NCBI RefSeq assembly: GCF_028858725.1
Contig: NC_084781.1
Coordinates: forward strand, 5,216,513 to 5,280,512
Direction: 5' to 3'
Length of the DNA: 64,000 nt
Source of the DNA: Colius striatus
Lineage: Eukaryota; Chordata; Aves; Coliiformes; Coliidae
Part shown: positions 23,501-34,465 of the stretch, piece after piece
Position numbering within the stretch: position 1 is the first letter of the stretch
Layout: every line of letters begins with the position of its first letter
Made by a program: the position numbers and the translations under genes
The notes under the pieces: model-generated
Seen by the model: the letters and a program-made list of their open reading frames with translations, nothing else
Told to the model about the DNA's origin: nothing
Databases searched by the model: none

Positions 23501-24035
23501 CCTCACAGAGCTGCAGTGAGTGCCCAGCCCTGTGTGTCTTTCTCTGGGCCCTGGGTTTTCAGCAGCTCCTGGCTGGGTCCCTCGTGGCTCCTGGGGTGCT
23601 GCAGCCTGTCGGGGGTTGGGAGGGGTTGGGAGCAGCAGCCAGGCCCCACTCTGTGCTGGCATGTTGTGGGTAGCAGCCCTTGCAGCTCACTCCAGCCTTG
23701 CTCCCCGTAGACCACGCCGTTTACAACCTCTACGCTGTCTCCAACCACTCGGGCACCACCATGGGAGGCCACTATACTGCCTACTGCAAGAGCCCTGTCT
23801 CCAGCGAATGGCACAGTTTCAACGATGCCCGGTGAGGCTGCACGGGGCAGCTGCGGGGCTGGGGCAAACAGGGCCATCCTGGGAGCAGCCCAGGGCCTCC
23901 CAGTGCCTCAGCCCCATAGCTCACAGCACATCTCCTCCTCTCTGCAGTGTCACCCCGATGTCATCCAGTCACATCCGCAGCAGCGATGCCTACCTGCTCT
24001 TCTACGAGCTGGCCAGCCCGTCCTCCCGCATGTAG
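14598..24035 (+). CDS. USP2: Ubiquitin carboxyl-terminal hydrolase 2, long isoform
   Basis: Coding exons: 14598-15314, 21504-21554, 21834-21957, 22211-22322, 22405-22515, 22664-22728, 22821-22924, 22997-23077, 23220-23298, 23408-23515, 23711-23831, 23948-24035; total 586 aa (human 605). It is a cysteine protease that removes ubiquitin from substrates; known targets include MDM2, cyclin D1 and clock proteins. The first exon (239 aa, [11 protein letters not shown]...) is the disordered N-terminal extension unique to this isoform. The catalytic USP domain follows: Cys257 in GNTCFMNS, His538 in GGHYTAYC and Asn555 in FNDA, with Cys-His and Cys-Asn spacings (281, 298) equal to human. The zinc site is visible as CSECGYC and [10 protein letters not shown]. 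It ends ...ELASPSSRM. Exon joins keep frame throughout. THY1 lies upstream and MFRP downstream, as in human. Confidence 0.97.
15315..18480 (+). other. USP2: USP2 intron between long-isoform exon and proximal promoter
   Basis: Non-coding, about 3.2 kb. A patch around 17690-17790 is less GC-rich than its surroundings and contains an exact 8-bp inverted repeat (TATTTTTG at 17758, CAAAAATA at 17773). It looks like a candidate regulatory element. Nothing else is recognised. Confidence 0.6.
18559..18705 (+). repeat. 63-bp tandem repeat, 2.3 copies
   Basis: The string CTCGCCCGG/CTCGCCCGC recurs at 18559, 18622 and 18685, a 63-bp step, with near identical sequence between copies. It lies upstream of the short-isoform start codon. 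Confidence 0.9.
18979..19119 (+). CDS. USP2: Alternative first coding exon of USP2 (short isoform)
   Basis: This 47-codon exon starts [17 protein letters not shown] and ends ...VGLVLNKTK, then a donor AAG|gtacga at 19119/19120. It matches the N-terminus of the human 45-kDa USP2 isoform ([14 protein letters not shown]...). It ends in phase 0 like the long-form exon and joins the shared exon at 21504, giving 394 aa (human 396). The catalytic Cys becomes residue 65. The start is in its own CpG island, so this is an independent promoter and not internal splicing of one transcript. The short peptide replaces the 239-aa extension and should change localisation and partner choice, leaving the protease domain untouched. 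Confidence 0.95.
19266..21500 (+). other. USP2: USP2 intron before the shared exons
   Basis: Non-coding, about 2.2 kb. It contains the CACGTG E-box at 19265-19270, a (CTC)n microsatellite at 20627-20655 and a compact imperfect hairpin at 21103-21147. No exon is recognised. Confidence 0.65.
20627..20655 (+). repeat. (CTC)n microsatellite
   Basis: About nine CTC triplets in the USP2 intron. The trinucleotide keeps a frame open by chance on both strands. Confidence 0.95.
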
Positions 24036-24324
24036 CCAGCCCTGCCTCCCTGGGGACCCCTTATGCCAGCCCTCAGAGACAGCTGCTCCACTTTTTGACC
24101 GGTTGCCCCCCAGGTACAAAGTGGGGTGAAGAGGAGAGACCCCAAGGTGGCTGCAGCAGGAGGCTGGCGGAGGCCAGGAGCAGACCCCAGGCAAGGACTC
24201 CTCAGCTCCCCACAGAGGAGGGCAGCGCATGGCAGGGCCCAGGGAGCTCAGGCACCTCCTGGTTGCTGACATTTGTTTTTACCTTGGGCACCATTTTGGG
24301 TTGGAGGTTTTTTTGGTGGTGTGT

Positions 24325-24330
24325 AATAAA
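24325..24330 (+). terminator. USP2: USP2 proximal poly(A) signal
   Basis: AATAAA after a GT-rich stretch (tttttttggtggtgtgt), 290 bases after the stop codon. Confidence 0.65.
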
Positions 24331-25353
24331 ATTACTGAGCAAGGGCTGCTGCAGGCATGGGGCTGCCTGCCCCATCAGCTCAGCCAGGACCTCTGCTCCC
24401 AGGGGGAGCACCCAGAGCTGGGCACCCAAGAGAGCCTCCTGCATTCCTCCTGGACTCCCATTCTGCTTGGCCATCACAGAGGATTTGTGAACTGCTCCTG
24501 ACCTCTCAGCACTTCTGAACCTCCTGGCAAAGGACCCTGGCCCTTCAGTTGCCTCCGTCCCCTCTCAGGCAGCGCATCCCCACCAGCTGCCCCATGCACA
24601 CTCCTCAAAGCCACCTGAGTTCTGGCCCAGGCTCATGGATAGGAGGGAGGAAAACATTTTGTGGAATTTATATGTATTTATAGTGGACTTTGCTCAACCT
24701 GGAGCACCCTCCCACTTCCTGGCTCTCCAGGGACTTATGCCAGGGGATGCTTCGGGTAGGTTTTTACCTGTCTCCTCATACGACGGTGCCTTAAAACCAT
24801 TTAGGGGAGTGGGAGGCTGTTGGGGTTGCACAGGAGCGTCCGTGCTGCAGAGGAGAGGAAGACGGTGGCTTTCCGAGACCATATGCAACTGGGGCTTTGT
24901 CTTCCCTGTGATGGGGAGCTCCAGGGGCTGCCTGTCCCCACCTGCCCACCTTGCTGCTCTGTCCTCCAGCTAGCAAACGCCAGTGGCCTTTTGATCCTTT
25001 TCTCTAATTTATTCTCCTCACCATCCTGCCTTCCCCAAGGTGCAGCGGGGAGGAGAGATGGGCCCAACCCGGCACCATCGCAGCCCCAGCCCGCAAGGCA
25101 GCCACATCCAGCCCAGAGACCTCGTCTGCTTCACCCTGGCTGGCCCTGCAGGCACAGGCTGAGCCCTCTGAGCTGTGAGCAATCCCACTCAGCTCAGGCA
25201 TCCTGGGGAGCTTGGGGGAGGCAGCCAGGATGGATGGAGAGGCTGCCTGCGGGAGGTCCTGGACTAGGGCAGCGCGGCTGCTTGGCAGGTGGCTTGTTTA
25301 CTGTGTAAGCAAGATGGGCAGGAACGGTCTCATACAAGGGAGACCCATGCAGG

Positions 25354-25359
25354 AATAAA
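25354..25359 (+). terminator. USP2: USP2 distal poly(A) signal
   Basis: A second AATAAA, followed by GTGT-rich sequence near 25380. No other gene lies on this strand before MFRP at 26178. Confidence 0.5.
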
Positions 25360-25365
25360 TTTTAG

Positions 25366-26177
25366 CTTGAACAGAGCACTGTGTACACGTGCTTGTCTCA
25401 GGGTGGGCAGATACAGGACCATAGCTCCAGAAGCAGGAGGGAACCAACACCATCGCTGGAGCAGCCAGCCTGAGCGTGGCTCCAGAGCCCCGGGAGCAGA
25501 CAGCAGACCCTCTCCTCCAGACACCCACAGAGGCAGAGGAGCTTTTCCTCCTCCTCCAGCCCTGTGGAGCTTCCCCAGTGCCCATGCTCTTCAGTCACCC
25601 AAAGCCCCTGAACAATGGCTCCTTTCTCCTCTGCTTACGGATGCAGGCGGGCACCAAGGCATTAAGGGGCAAAGGGAATGAAGGTGGTGGATTCAGGCAC
25701 CCTGTGCCAGGGAGGCATGAAAGAAGGAGGGCTGCATGGAGCCCAGGCTCCCCAACAGCCCCCTTCAGTGCTGCCCTGTGCCAGGGGAGTCCAGAGGCAG
25801 CAGGCAGACCTAAAGCACTGTTCCTGGCGGGACAGGCTCCTGACAGGATGCCTGTGAGCACACCTTCCCCTTTAAGACGCTGGTTCTCCATGCCAGAGCC
25901 TGACCTCGGCATCCTCAGCTGAGCCGGATTAAGGGGACGAGGGGGAAGGGGCCTGCAGAGGGGACTGGGGCCGCCAGGCTCCCTGCACTCACTCATGGCC
26001 CTCAGGGCTGTGCGGGGTCCAGCGCCGGCGTGGCATGAGTAGGCACAGCTGGTGCTGCCACCCCGGTGCCAGAGCAGGGGCTGCCCCAGTGCTGATGGGG
26101 GCAGCTGGGGAGGAGTGGGCAGTGCTGGAGGGCTGGGGTGGCTTTTAGCCAGGCTGTGCTGGGAATCACCTGCTGCA
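25366..26177. other. USP2-MFRP intergenic region and MFRP 5' flank
   Basis: About 0.8 kb without a recognised exon. The MFRP promoter must lie here or just upstream, but no CpG island or TATA box stands out. Confidence 0.5.
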
Positions 26178-29100
26178 ATGAAAGACTTCACTGAAATTAC
26201 GCTTTGCCCCGAGGCTCTGGACCACAGCAAGGTAGGCTGCGAGACCCCACCAGCCACCCACGGGGCTCTGCAGGGTGGTCCCCGTGGTGCCACCTCCGCT
26301 CACTCTCTTGTAGACAGAGTTCTGCAACCCTGTCTTCGAGGGTGAGGAGCCCCAGGCAGCGCCGAGCACCGAGAGCCCACCAGATGAGGACAGAACCAGC
26401 CCCACATCACCCCAGGATGGCCTCGGTACCCGCCTGGGGGTTTGTACACAGGCCCCTGTCCACAGGACTGCCAGGGGCAGCTATGGGGCTGGGAGCAGGG
26501 TGGTGGGGCTAGCTCCCCGCAGGGCTCTGGGGCTGCTTAGGGGACCCTCCAGCACTCTGGGGACAAGAGATTGGGATGTGCTCAGCCAGCCTTGCAGAGA
26601 GGGTCGGTGGGGGGGGTATGGCTAACAGCACCCCAGCTCTGCCCGCATTCCTCACCCTCCTGCAGGCCAGCAGCTCTGGGGCCAGGCAGGCTGGCAGTAC
26701 CGCCCTGACTGCAAGTTCACTTGGCTCTGCGTGGCTCTTATGACCGCTATCCTTCTCTTCCTCGTCGCCCTCCTCCTGGGCATCATCATCCACCGTGAGT
26801 GCCTGATCAGAGAGGACTGGGGGACACAAGTGGGGTTGGGTGGGAGCAGAGGACATGGAGCTGGGTGGGCTTCCTAAGCCCCTTCCCCACACGGCAGCCT
26901 TTTCCTTCTCTGGGGGCTGAGCTGTCCCTGCTTTCCCCGGGCACAGAGTTGACGTCCCCGCAGCCCCCCAGCACCCCAGATGCAGCTCTGCCTGCCCGTG
27001 GCACCACCACCACCGCTGCAACGCCCACCCAAAGGGACTCCCCAGCCCCTAAAGCAACTGCCACCCCAACCCAGAGCTGGCTGCCCACAACCAGCACACC
27101 AGCCCCAGGTAAGTCCTGTACGGGGCAACGTTGGCAGGATGGCAGTGCCCCACAGCACGAGCTCATGCCCACACTGTTGCCCTGTGCAGCCTGTGGCGGG
27201 ACACTGCGGGGCCCCGAGGGCTCTTTCAGCTCTCCCAACTACCCCAGCCCGTACCCACCCAATGTGCTCTGCATCTGGCACATCGAGGTGGGCCCCGGCC
27301 TCGCCATCCAGCTGAAGATGGAGACGTTCAGCGTGGAGGGCACTGCCTCCTGCCTCTTCGATCGCGTGGAGCTCCACGAGGAGCAGGGGGCTGGCAGCAC
27401 GGATCCTGCCCTGGCTCGGGGGGGCCCAACCAGGTAGGGCTCAGGGAACGTGGCAGTGTGGTGGTGAAGGGTCAGCGGGTCCAGGAGTGAGCAATGTCAG
27501 CCCTTGTTGTGTCCCCAGGTTCTGTGGCAACGTGGCCCCCCCGACCTTCAATACCAACTCCAACCACCTGCGCGTCACCTTTGTCTCTGACAGCAGCGTG
27601 GGTGCCGCGGGCTTCAGCGCCCGGTACCGTGCCGTGGCTCCCAGTGACAGTGAGTTCTCCTAGGCACTGCCAGGGCTGCAGTGGGGCAGGTGGTGGACTG
27701 TGCAGGGGGCACCCTGTAAAGCCCTCAGCACAGAGGCAGGGCAGGGTGCTCGCTGGGATGCCACCGCGACCCCGGCCGTCTCCACCTGCGCTACAGAGAG
27801 CTGTGCCTGGGACGAGCACTTGTGTGACCATGGGCTCTGCCTCCACCCGGGCTTCATCTGCGACGGCTTCCATGACTGCACGGACAGAAGCGATGAGGCC
27901 AACTGCAGCCTGAGACACAAAGGTGGGCTGGCACTCCCCCTGCAGCTCCCGCAGCCCCGGACAGAGGGCACACTGCTGGGCAGAGGGAGACGAGGTGAGA
28001 CAGAGCCAAAGCAGCCAAGCTGCATGTGTGCGTGTCCCTCCAGAGTGTGGGGGGCCGCTGACCGCCTTGGAGGGGCACTTCTCCAGCCCGAGCCACCCCC
28101 AGCCGTACCCACACCAGCAGGTGAGAGTAGCCAGCGGGATGGTGGCGGGAGCAGGGTGAGGGTGAGGATGAGGGCAGGTAGGGAGGAAGATAACCTCCCA
28201 CGGGGCAGAGCTGGGGGTGCCCCTGCCCGGCTTCACCCTGCCCCGCAGCTGTGCCTCTGGCAGATCTCGGTGCCCATGGGCCACGTCATCGACCTGCACT
28301 TCCACAACTTCAGCCTGGAGTCGCATGAGGACTGCAGCTTCGACTTCGTGGAGGTGCACGACAGCGCTGGCACAGGGGCTGCCAGCCTCATGGGCAGGTA
28401 CGGGCACACCGCTGACGTCCCCAGCCCGGGCTTCCGTGGCTCATCTGGGGAAACCGAGGCACGGGGCAGGCTGTTGAGGAGAAGCCACTGGCAGACAGGG
28501 TTTGGGGAGGTGCTGGTCGGCCCCGCTGCCCTCCTGACCCTATCCCTCTCCCCACAACCCTGGCAGGTTCTGCGGCCACCAGCTGCCACCCACCCTGACC
28601 TCCTCACGCCATGTCATGACCATCCTCTTCGTGGCAGATGAGGGAATAGCAGACAATGGGTTCTTTGCCACCTACCAAGCCCGCAATGCCACAGAGAGTA
28701 GGTAGCCAAACAGGGGCACAGGCTGCCCAGGGGGGCTGTGCAGACACCAGCTTTGGGAGTCTTCAAGGCCAGACTGGATAAAGCCCTAGAAAAAAAACAC
28801 TGTTCTCTCTCCTGCTGACCCTGCTTGGAGCAGGAGCTTGGGTTACAGGCCTCTTGGGTCCCTTCTCACCTGAACCATCCTATAACCCCATTGATCGAAG
28901 GCACGGGAATGTGGCTCACCCGCACACAGCCACAATCCATCACCTCAGGACTGCCCCCAAACACTCCAGGGGATTTGGCATCCCTCTAAGCTGGGCCAGC
29001 AGTAGTCACCTGTCAGCCATGCCTCAGCAACCACTCCCCTGGATGTCTCCTGGCCAGTGACTGAGAAGAGCGGGCAGGGGTGTTCAGCTTGGGAACAGGC

Positions 29101-29863
29101 TGCTCTCTGTCTGTGCCCATGCCTAGCCCCATGTCCTGCCACACTGGCACCTCTCTTCTTGCAGAGACCTGCAGCCCCTCGGAATTCTCCTGTGGAAATG
29201 GGGAGTGCCAGGCACTGGAGTCAGTGTGTGATGGCTGGCACGACTGCCCTGATGGCACCGACGAGCTGAACTGCACAGGGGTCTCCTACCCAGCCTTTGG
29301 TGAGTGCCACCTCTAGGTGCTCCACTGAGTGCTCAGCATGCTGGCAGCTGCCCCGTGGCTAACATCTGCCCGAGGCACAGCTGGTGGGCATCACTGCCGC
29401 TGTAACAAGTGAAGTACCTTGCCCTGTGGCAGGCTCTGTCTGTGAGCCCGTGGAAGTGGAGATGTGCCTGGGGCTGGGCTACAACGCCACCTCCTTCCCC
29501 AACATCTGGCTGGCCATCCCGGATCAGGAAGGAGCTGCCGAGGTGCTGCAGGACTATCAGGTGAGCTGCCCAGGGAGTGCCCACGGGGCTGGCTGTGCCA
29601 TGCCTCAGTGTGCCAACTTCCCCTCCTCTCTCCCACAGACACTGATGGAGCTTGCCTGCTACCAGCACCTCCGTCTCCTCATCTGCAGCCTCTTCGTGCC
29701 CAAGTGCACCCCGGACGGGGGGGTCCTGCAGCCCTGCAGGGCCGTGTGCCTGGCTGCCGAGCTGCGGTGCCAGCAGTCTCTTGGCCTCCTCGGCATCCTC
29801 TGGCCCATCAACTGCAACATCCTGCCTGACTCCAGTGACCCCATAGAGTGCTTCCAGCCCTGA
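26178..29863 (+). CDS. MFRP: Membrane frizzled-related protein, 13 coding exons
   Basis: Exons: 26178-26231, 26314-26425, 26666-26794, 26947-27108, 27190-27433, 27519-27649, 27797-27922, 28044-28120, 28249-28397, 28567-28697, 29165-29299, 29433-29560, 29639-29863; 600 aa (human 579). It is a type II membrane protein of the retinal pigment epithelium and ciliary body; human loss causes nanophthalmos and retinal degeneration. The N-terminus [10 protein letters not shown]...TEFCNP matches human. The transmembrane segment is about residues 75-97, followed by a Thr/Pro-rich stalk, CUB1 (154-277), LDLa1 (278-319), CUB2 (321-438), LDLa2 (439-483) and a frizzled domain (487-600) with all ten cysteines, starting [21 protein letters not shown]. 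The end of CUB1 exon 27190-27433 is somewhat longer than in human. A CR1 fragment sits in the intron before LDLa2. C1QTNF5 follows on the same strand, as in mammals. Confidence 0.96.
28710..28887 (+). mobile_element. CR1 LINE 3' fragment
   Basis: The strings ggctgcccaggg, ttcaaggccagactggat and gtcccttctcacctgaaccatcctat follow the order of a CR1 3' end, with many differences. It is 5'-truncated and old, on the plus strand, in the MFRP intron between exons 28567-28697 and 29165-29299. CR1 is the dominant LINE of birds. Confidence 0.8.
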
Positions 29864-30330
29864 CCCAGCAGAAGAAGAGCAGGGGCTGAAGCAGCCTACC
29901 CAGAGCTGCTCTGCACCCCAACTGTCTGCCCCATCCTCCTCCCCTTGCAAATACCCAGCTGCTGGAGTGGCCCCATTAACAGATGCCTCACTTCTTGCCT
30001 GCCCTGGAGTCTGTCCCTCTGCTCAGCACCAGCGCCTGGATGCTATGGACTTGCCCACAGGACCAAGTCCTCAGAGAGCCGGTGTCCTTTCCCAGCCTCA
30101 CTACAGGGAAAGGCTCTTGCTGGAGGAACTGTGCCCACAGCTTGGAGCTGTGCTGGAGACACCACGCAGCAGGACTGTGGCAAGAAGGCAGCTGCTAGCC
30201 TAGCAGGGGAAAAGTTAGTGCTCCCCAAAGGGAGCAAGGCTGAACTGAGGTGAGCTAGCCTGCAGGCACAAAAGCCCAAAGCTGCCCACATCCTGCAGCC
30301 TCAAAGCCAGCAGAATAAACAGCGAGCAGC
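29864..30330 (+). other. MFRP: MFRP 3' UTR
   Basis: From the stop codon to just past AATAAA at 30314-30319. In mammals C1QTNF5 lies inside the 3' UTR of a dicistronic MFRP transcript. Here the signal would end MFRP mRNA about 2.4 kb before the C1QTNF5 start codon. Confidence 0.6.
30314..30319 (+). terminator. MFRP: MFRP poly(A) signal
   Basis: Canonical AATAAA 450 bases after the MFRP stop. A GT-rich element downstream (gcaggtgggctcatttgggagg) is modest, so read-through into C1QTNF5 cannot be excluded. Confidence 0.55.
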
Positions 30331-31800
30331 TGATAAACCTGATGGAGCAGGTGGGCTCATTTGGGAGGGGTCTGAGAGGGGTGCCCTGCCAGACCCCAGA
30401 GGAAAACGAGGCACGGGCCAAGGGAGGGAAGCCAGGGCTGCAGTGAGAGAGTCTGAGCAGGAATGGAGGGGCACAGGAGCAGACTGTCTGGCTGCAGGGG
30501 CAATGGGCTGCTGGCTGTGCCCTCAATGGCCTGAGAGGCCTGCAGGACCCCAGGGAGATGGATAGCTCCCAGAGGGGGTTCAGGCTGGTGGCCTCATGGT
30601 GTAAGGAGAGGATCTTGTCCCAGCAAGGGCTGGAGCTCTGCTGGCTGAGATGACCATGCTGGCTTCAGGCCATCCTGATGGCCACAGGCCTGGCAACACC
30701 CTGCAGCCACAAACCAGCTCCCAGCTGGCCAAAATCAACAACTCCTTCACACCTTGGGTGAGAGAATGCAGGCGGCTCCCTGCCAGCACCCAGTCTGGCC
30801 TTGGGGCATCTGGGGCAGGAAGGTTGAGCCAGCAATGTCAGTGTGGGCACTGGCACAGGGAGGAGAGAGCCAGCAGTTCCAGCATGGCCATGCTGCCCTT
30901 GTCTGCCCTGAGCATGGGGGCAGGTCCCCTGCCCAGCTGGGTCACTGGCAGCAGTGCCCACCCTGGGCAGCAGCGTAGGGCACCACACTCCCCACAGCTG
31001 CCCCTGCTCTGGGGGCTCCAGCCCACCTGGCTCCTTTGGTCCCTGCTGCTGCAGGGAACAGGGCTGCCTCCAGCCACGGGGCCAACCCGCTGCTCAGCCA
31101 TCTGACCGTGTCCCTTGGACGCACTCGGTGCTGGAACAACTTAAAGGCAAGCTGGGAGCGCCTTTGAAAGCCCGGCACAGTCCCAGCTTTGCCACGTGCC
31201 CTGCGGTTCCCTAGAGCTATAGCCCGGCGTCCTGGCACGGCCACAGGTCTGCTCTGCCTCCACATCCACCTGCCTGGCACCTCCCTGCCCGCTCAGCCCC
31301 ACATGCTGCCCAGGGGCCCCACACCAGCACCCTCCAGCAGACCCCTCCAGCTGCCCACGTGTGTGCCTGGGGCGAGCACTTGCCAGCCTGCCTGTGCCCT
31401 GTCTCCCTCGCCTCAGCTCTGCTGCTAGGGGCAGCCCTGAGGCTGCCAGGCAGGAGACCCACACGCCCCAAGGGCTCTCCCTTCCTTCTGCTGCTTCAGC
31501 CCACCCTGCTTTTGCTGGGTTTCCCTCCCTTGGCCTTTCTCTCGTTTCTCCTTCACCCTGCTGCCTGTTTCCCTTGTTTCCCTCTGTCCTGCTGCCCGGG
31601 TGCCCAGCCGAGGCGGTTTGCAGCCCGTGTCTCCCTTTGCCAGGCTGTTTGTCTCGCTCTCCCTTCCCCCTGCTCACAGCACTTCTGACACCATGGGATT
31701 CTTTCTCTTTTTCCCCTTGTCTTGTAGCTTTTGGCTCCCAAGGCCCTCGATTTCCTTTGGTGTTTGGGAGGAGAGACGTGAGGAGGAGGAGGGGGGTGGA
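30331..31800. other. MFRP-C1QTNF5 intergenic region
   Basis: About 1.5 kb with no gene. From about 31480 to 31740 the plus strand is strongly pyrimidine-rich. Open frames here are not protein-like. Confidence 0.55.
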
Positions 31801-32560
31801 GAGGCTGCCTCTCCTAGGGCCTTCGTCAGCGTGAAGTGGTCAGGAAGAGCCGCAGCCCTTTCACGGCGAAGAGCAGCGGGGCAGGAGCCGCGGGACCGCA
31901 GCGGGAGGGGCGACCAGGTCTGTGCACCCCGCGCCGGGGGTAGCCAGGGCTCGCTGGGGTGCTGCCTTCGGTTGCCCGCGCGGAGCAGAGACACTTTTCT
32001 CCTCCTTTTCCTCTTTGTAGCAGCCGTCGCGTCCAGGAGGGGGAAAGAGAGCGGCTTTCCCGGGGCAAGGCCACGGGGTGGGGGCCAGCGGCGGCCGCTG
32101 CCCGGGGAAGGGTCGGGAGCAGCCCGGGCAAGCAGCGCGGCCCCCGGCCCCGGGACAGGCCGGCCCGGGCGGGCCAGGGATGCTGCGGCCGCAGACCGTG
32201 CGGCGGGGAGCCGGCCGGGCGCGGAGCGGAGCCGCCGGCAGCTCGGCGGGGACGTTGCCAAGGGCTGGGCCGCGCCGCAGCCCCCACGCTCCCCGAGCGG
32301 CCGCCCCGCCACGCACCGCACGGACGCAACGCTCCCGTCCCACGCAACCCCGCGACACCCCGCGGCCCCCCGCCAGCACCCCCGCGCCCGGGCCCGACAG
32401 CTCCCGGCAGCGCACACACGGAGGTGCCGCCTTCCGTGCCGGGCACGGCTCCGTCCTGGCTCCCGCACCCACACCGGCTGCTCCGCGGTGGGACGCGCCG
32501 CGGGGCTGCAGGGGGCTGTGGCGGGGATGCTGCGGCAGGTGCAGGCCGGTCGGGGCGTGC
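31800..32560 (+). promoter_or_regulatory. C1QTNF5: CpG island, C1QTNF5 promoter and 5' UTR
   Basis: A dense CpG block starts about 0.9 kb upstream of the C1QTNF5 start codon. It contains a possible 5' UTR donor (gcggcag|gtgcag, 32538/32539); the coding exon has an acceptor (cttttccag, ending 32707). This supports an independent promoter. Several long open frames on both strands are composition artefacts. Confidence 0.65.
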
Positions 32561-32726
32561 TGTGGGTGGAGAGCAGCCAAAAAGCGAAGGGGGAAGGAGG
32601 GAGGAACAGTCCCCGCGCACCCGCTCCCTGCAGAGTGCTGCAAGCCCCTTTCCTAGCCCTCTTCACCGAGGTCCCCGGAGCTGTTACCATTCTCTGCCCT
32701 TTTCCAGCCCATCCACGGCAGACGAG

Positions 32727-34017
32727 ATGAAACAGCTCTTCCTCCTCTTCCTCCTCGGGTTCGTCACCAGCTCCCTCCAGATCGAAGACAACAAAATCCC
32801 TGGCCTGTGCTCAGGACAGCCGGGCATCCCAGGAACCCCGGGCCTCCATGGGGGCCAGGGTCTGCCAGGCAGAGATGGACGAGATGGCCGGGATGGGGCA
32901 ATGGGGATGCCAGGGGAGAAGGGCGAGATGGGCCCTCCGGGTAAGAAAGGAGACATCCCTACTGGGGAGAGTGGGAATGCCCTCATGCCAGGGAGCAAGT
33001 CCTGGATGCTGGCACAGCCCCACATTACCAAACCAAGAGCCTGTCCTGCAGAAGTGCCCCTTTCCTGCCACCACTGCCCCTCTGGTCCTGCCTGTGGTTG
33101 CTCCTGCAACAGGCAGCAGCTCCCCCTTACTGGCAAAGCTTCACTCCTCCTCATCTCCACTGCCATCTCCCTGTTCCGCCCCCTGCTTTAGGGTGGCCCT
33201 CTGAGCTGTCCCTGGAATACAGCTGCATCTTTCTAACCGTGGCTCCTGGGCTAGCGTTTTTTCCAGCCTGTGGGGGTTTCTCCAACTCTCTGTTGCCTCT
33301 GTGCCCACTCATCATGTGTGTCTAGCCTTTGCCACTTGTGCTGCTTCCCCAGACAGCACTCTGGCTGCAGTAGGCACACACCACCCAATGCTGCGGGAGG
33401 TGTGTAGCCCCGTTGGGACTGGGCAAGGGGGTGGGGGGAGCTTGGATGGCAAGTGCTGGCAGCTTAGAGGTAACTCTGTCCCTTTCCTGCCTGCCTCAGG
33501 AGCACCCGGCCCCCGCGGGGAGGTGGGCAGCCCCGGCAGGGATGGCATGCATGGTGAGAAGGGGGCGCAGGGTGAGTGCGCTGTAGCCCCGCGCTCCGCC
33601 TTCAGTGCCAAGCGCTCCGAGTCCCGCAGCCCACCACTGCCTGACCAGCCCATCCGCTTCGACGTGGTGCTCATCAACGAACAGGGCCACTACGACCCCG
33701 CCACGGGCAAGTTCACCTGCGAGGTGCCAGGTCTCTACTACTTCGCCGTCCACGCCACCGTTTACCGCACCAGCCTCCAGTTCGACATCATGAAGAACGG
33801 CCAGTCCATTGCTTCCTTCTTCCAGTACTATGGGAACTGGCCCAAGCCCACCTCGCTCTCGGGGGGAACCCTGGTCCGCCTGGAGCCTGAGGATGAGGTG
33901 TGGGTGCAGGTGGGCGTGGGGGACTACATCGGCTTCTACGCCAGCGTCAAGACAGACAGCACCTTCACCGGCTTCCTCGTCTACTCCTACTGGCAGAACT
34001 CTGCTGTCTTTGCCTGA
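32727..34017 (+). CDS. C1QTNF5: Complement C1q tumor necrosis factor-related protein 5
   Basis: Two coding exons, 32727-32940 and 33500-34017, give 243 aa, exactly the human length. It is a secreted short-chain collagen of the adiponectin/C1q superfamily, made in the retinal pigment epithelium, that forms trimers and binds MFRP. Residues 1-16 are a signal peptide ([15 protein letters not shown]). Gly-X-Y repeats run from about residue 30 to 96, interrupted by the single intron within a Gly codon. The globular C1q domain covers about residues 99-243 ([16 protein letters not shown] ... [14 protein letters not shown]). Ser163, whose change to Arg causes late-onset retinal degeneration in humans, is conserved in the same position. 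It lies downstream of MFRP on the same strand, the order seen in mammals. Confidence 0.97.
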
Positions 34018-34465
34018 GCTCAGCCTCGGCTGCAGTCGGGGACAGGGCGCTGGCTCCTTCCCAGAGCCAGGAGCTGGGAAGCCTCAGCCCCACTCCACTG
34101 CTGCCCAGCACAGAGCAGGAACGGGGGGTGTTGGGGAGCACCCCTCCGGCAGTGCTGCATAAGAGCTAAGTATTCCCCCGGGTGCCCGGCACCGGGGCAC
34201 GATGCAACAGCCGTGTTGTCATCCGTTCCTCGCCACAGCCGCCTCGGCACGCAGCATCCCCGCAGCCTGGCACCCTGGCCCGTGCTGCCAGCTTCGCCCC
34301 ACGCTCCGAGCCATCTCGGGCTGCCCGGCCGCTGGCTCGGCCAGGAGCCCGTCCCGCTGCCACCCTGGGCTAACAGTTGCCCTTCCCTTCACCCTCCTCT
34401 GCGCCTCCTTCCCCCTCAATAACGGGGTCCTCCACCATACCCTCAATAAAGGGCTCCTCAGCCAC
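34018..34465 (+). other. C1QTNF5: C1QTNF5 3' UTR
   Basis: From the stop codon to just past the poly(A) signal at 34445-34450. No coding content. Confidence 0.65.
34445..34450 (+). terminator. C1QTNF5: C1QTNF5 poly(A) signal
   Basis: AATAAA about 430 bases after the stop codon, followed by gtgtgctgtcg. It directly abuts a CpG island. Confidence 0.65.

Larger units (their letters stand above)
24036..25365 (+). other. USP2: USP2 3' UTR with two possible ends
   Basis: The first AATAAA is at 24325-24330, giving a short 3' UTR of about 0.3 kb. A second at 25354-25359 would give about 1.3 kb, closer to mammalian USP2. An AU-rich patch (about 24650-24690) between them supports the long form. Both may be used. 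Confidence 0.6.

Noticed and set aside
31600-32730. Several 260-410-codon frames before C1QTNF5
   Set aside because: They are composition artefacts of the CpG island. The 410-codon frame only runs into the true C1QTNF5 start in frame; the signal peptide at 32727 defines the real start.
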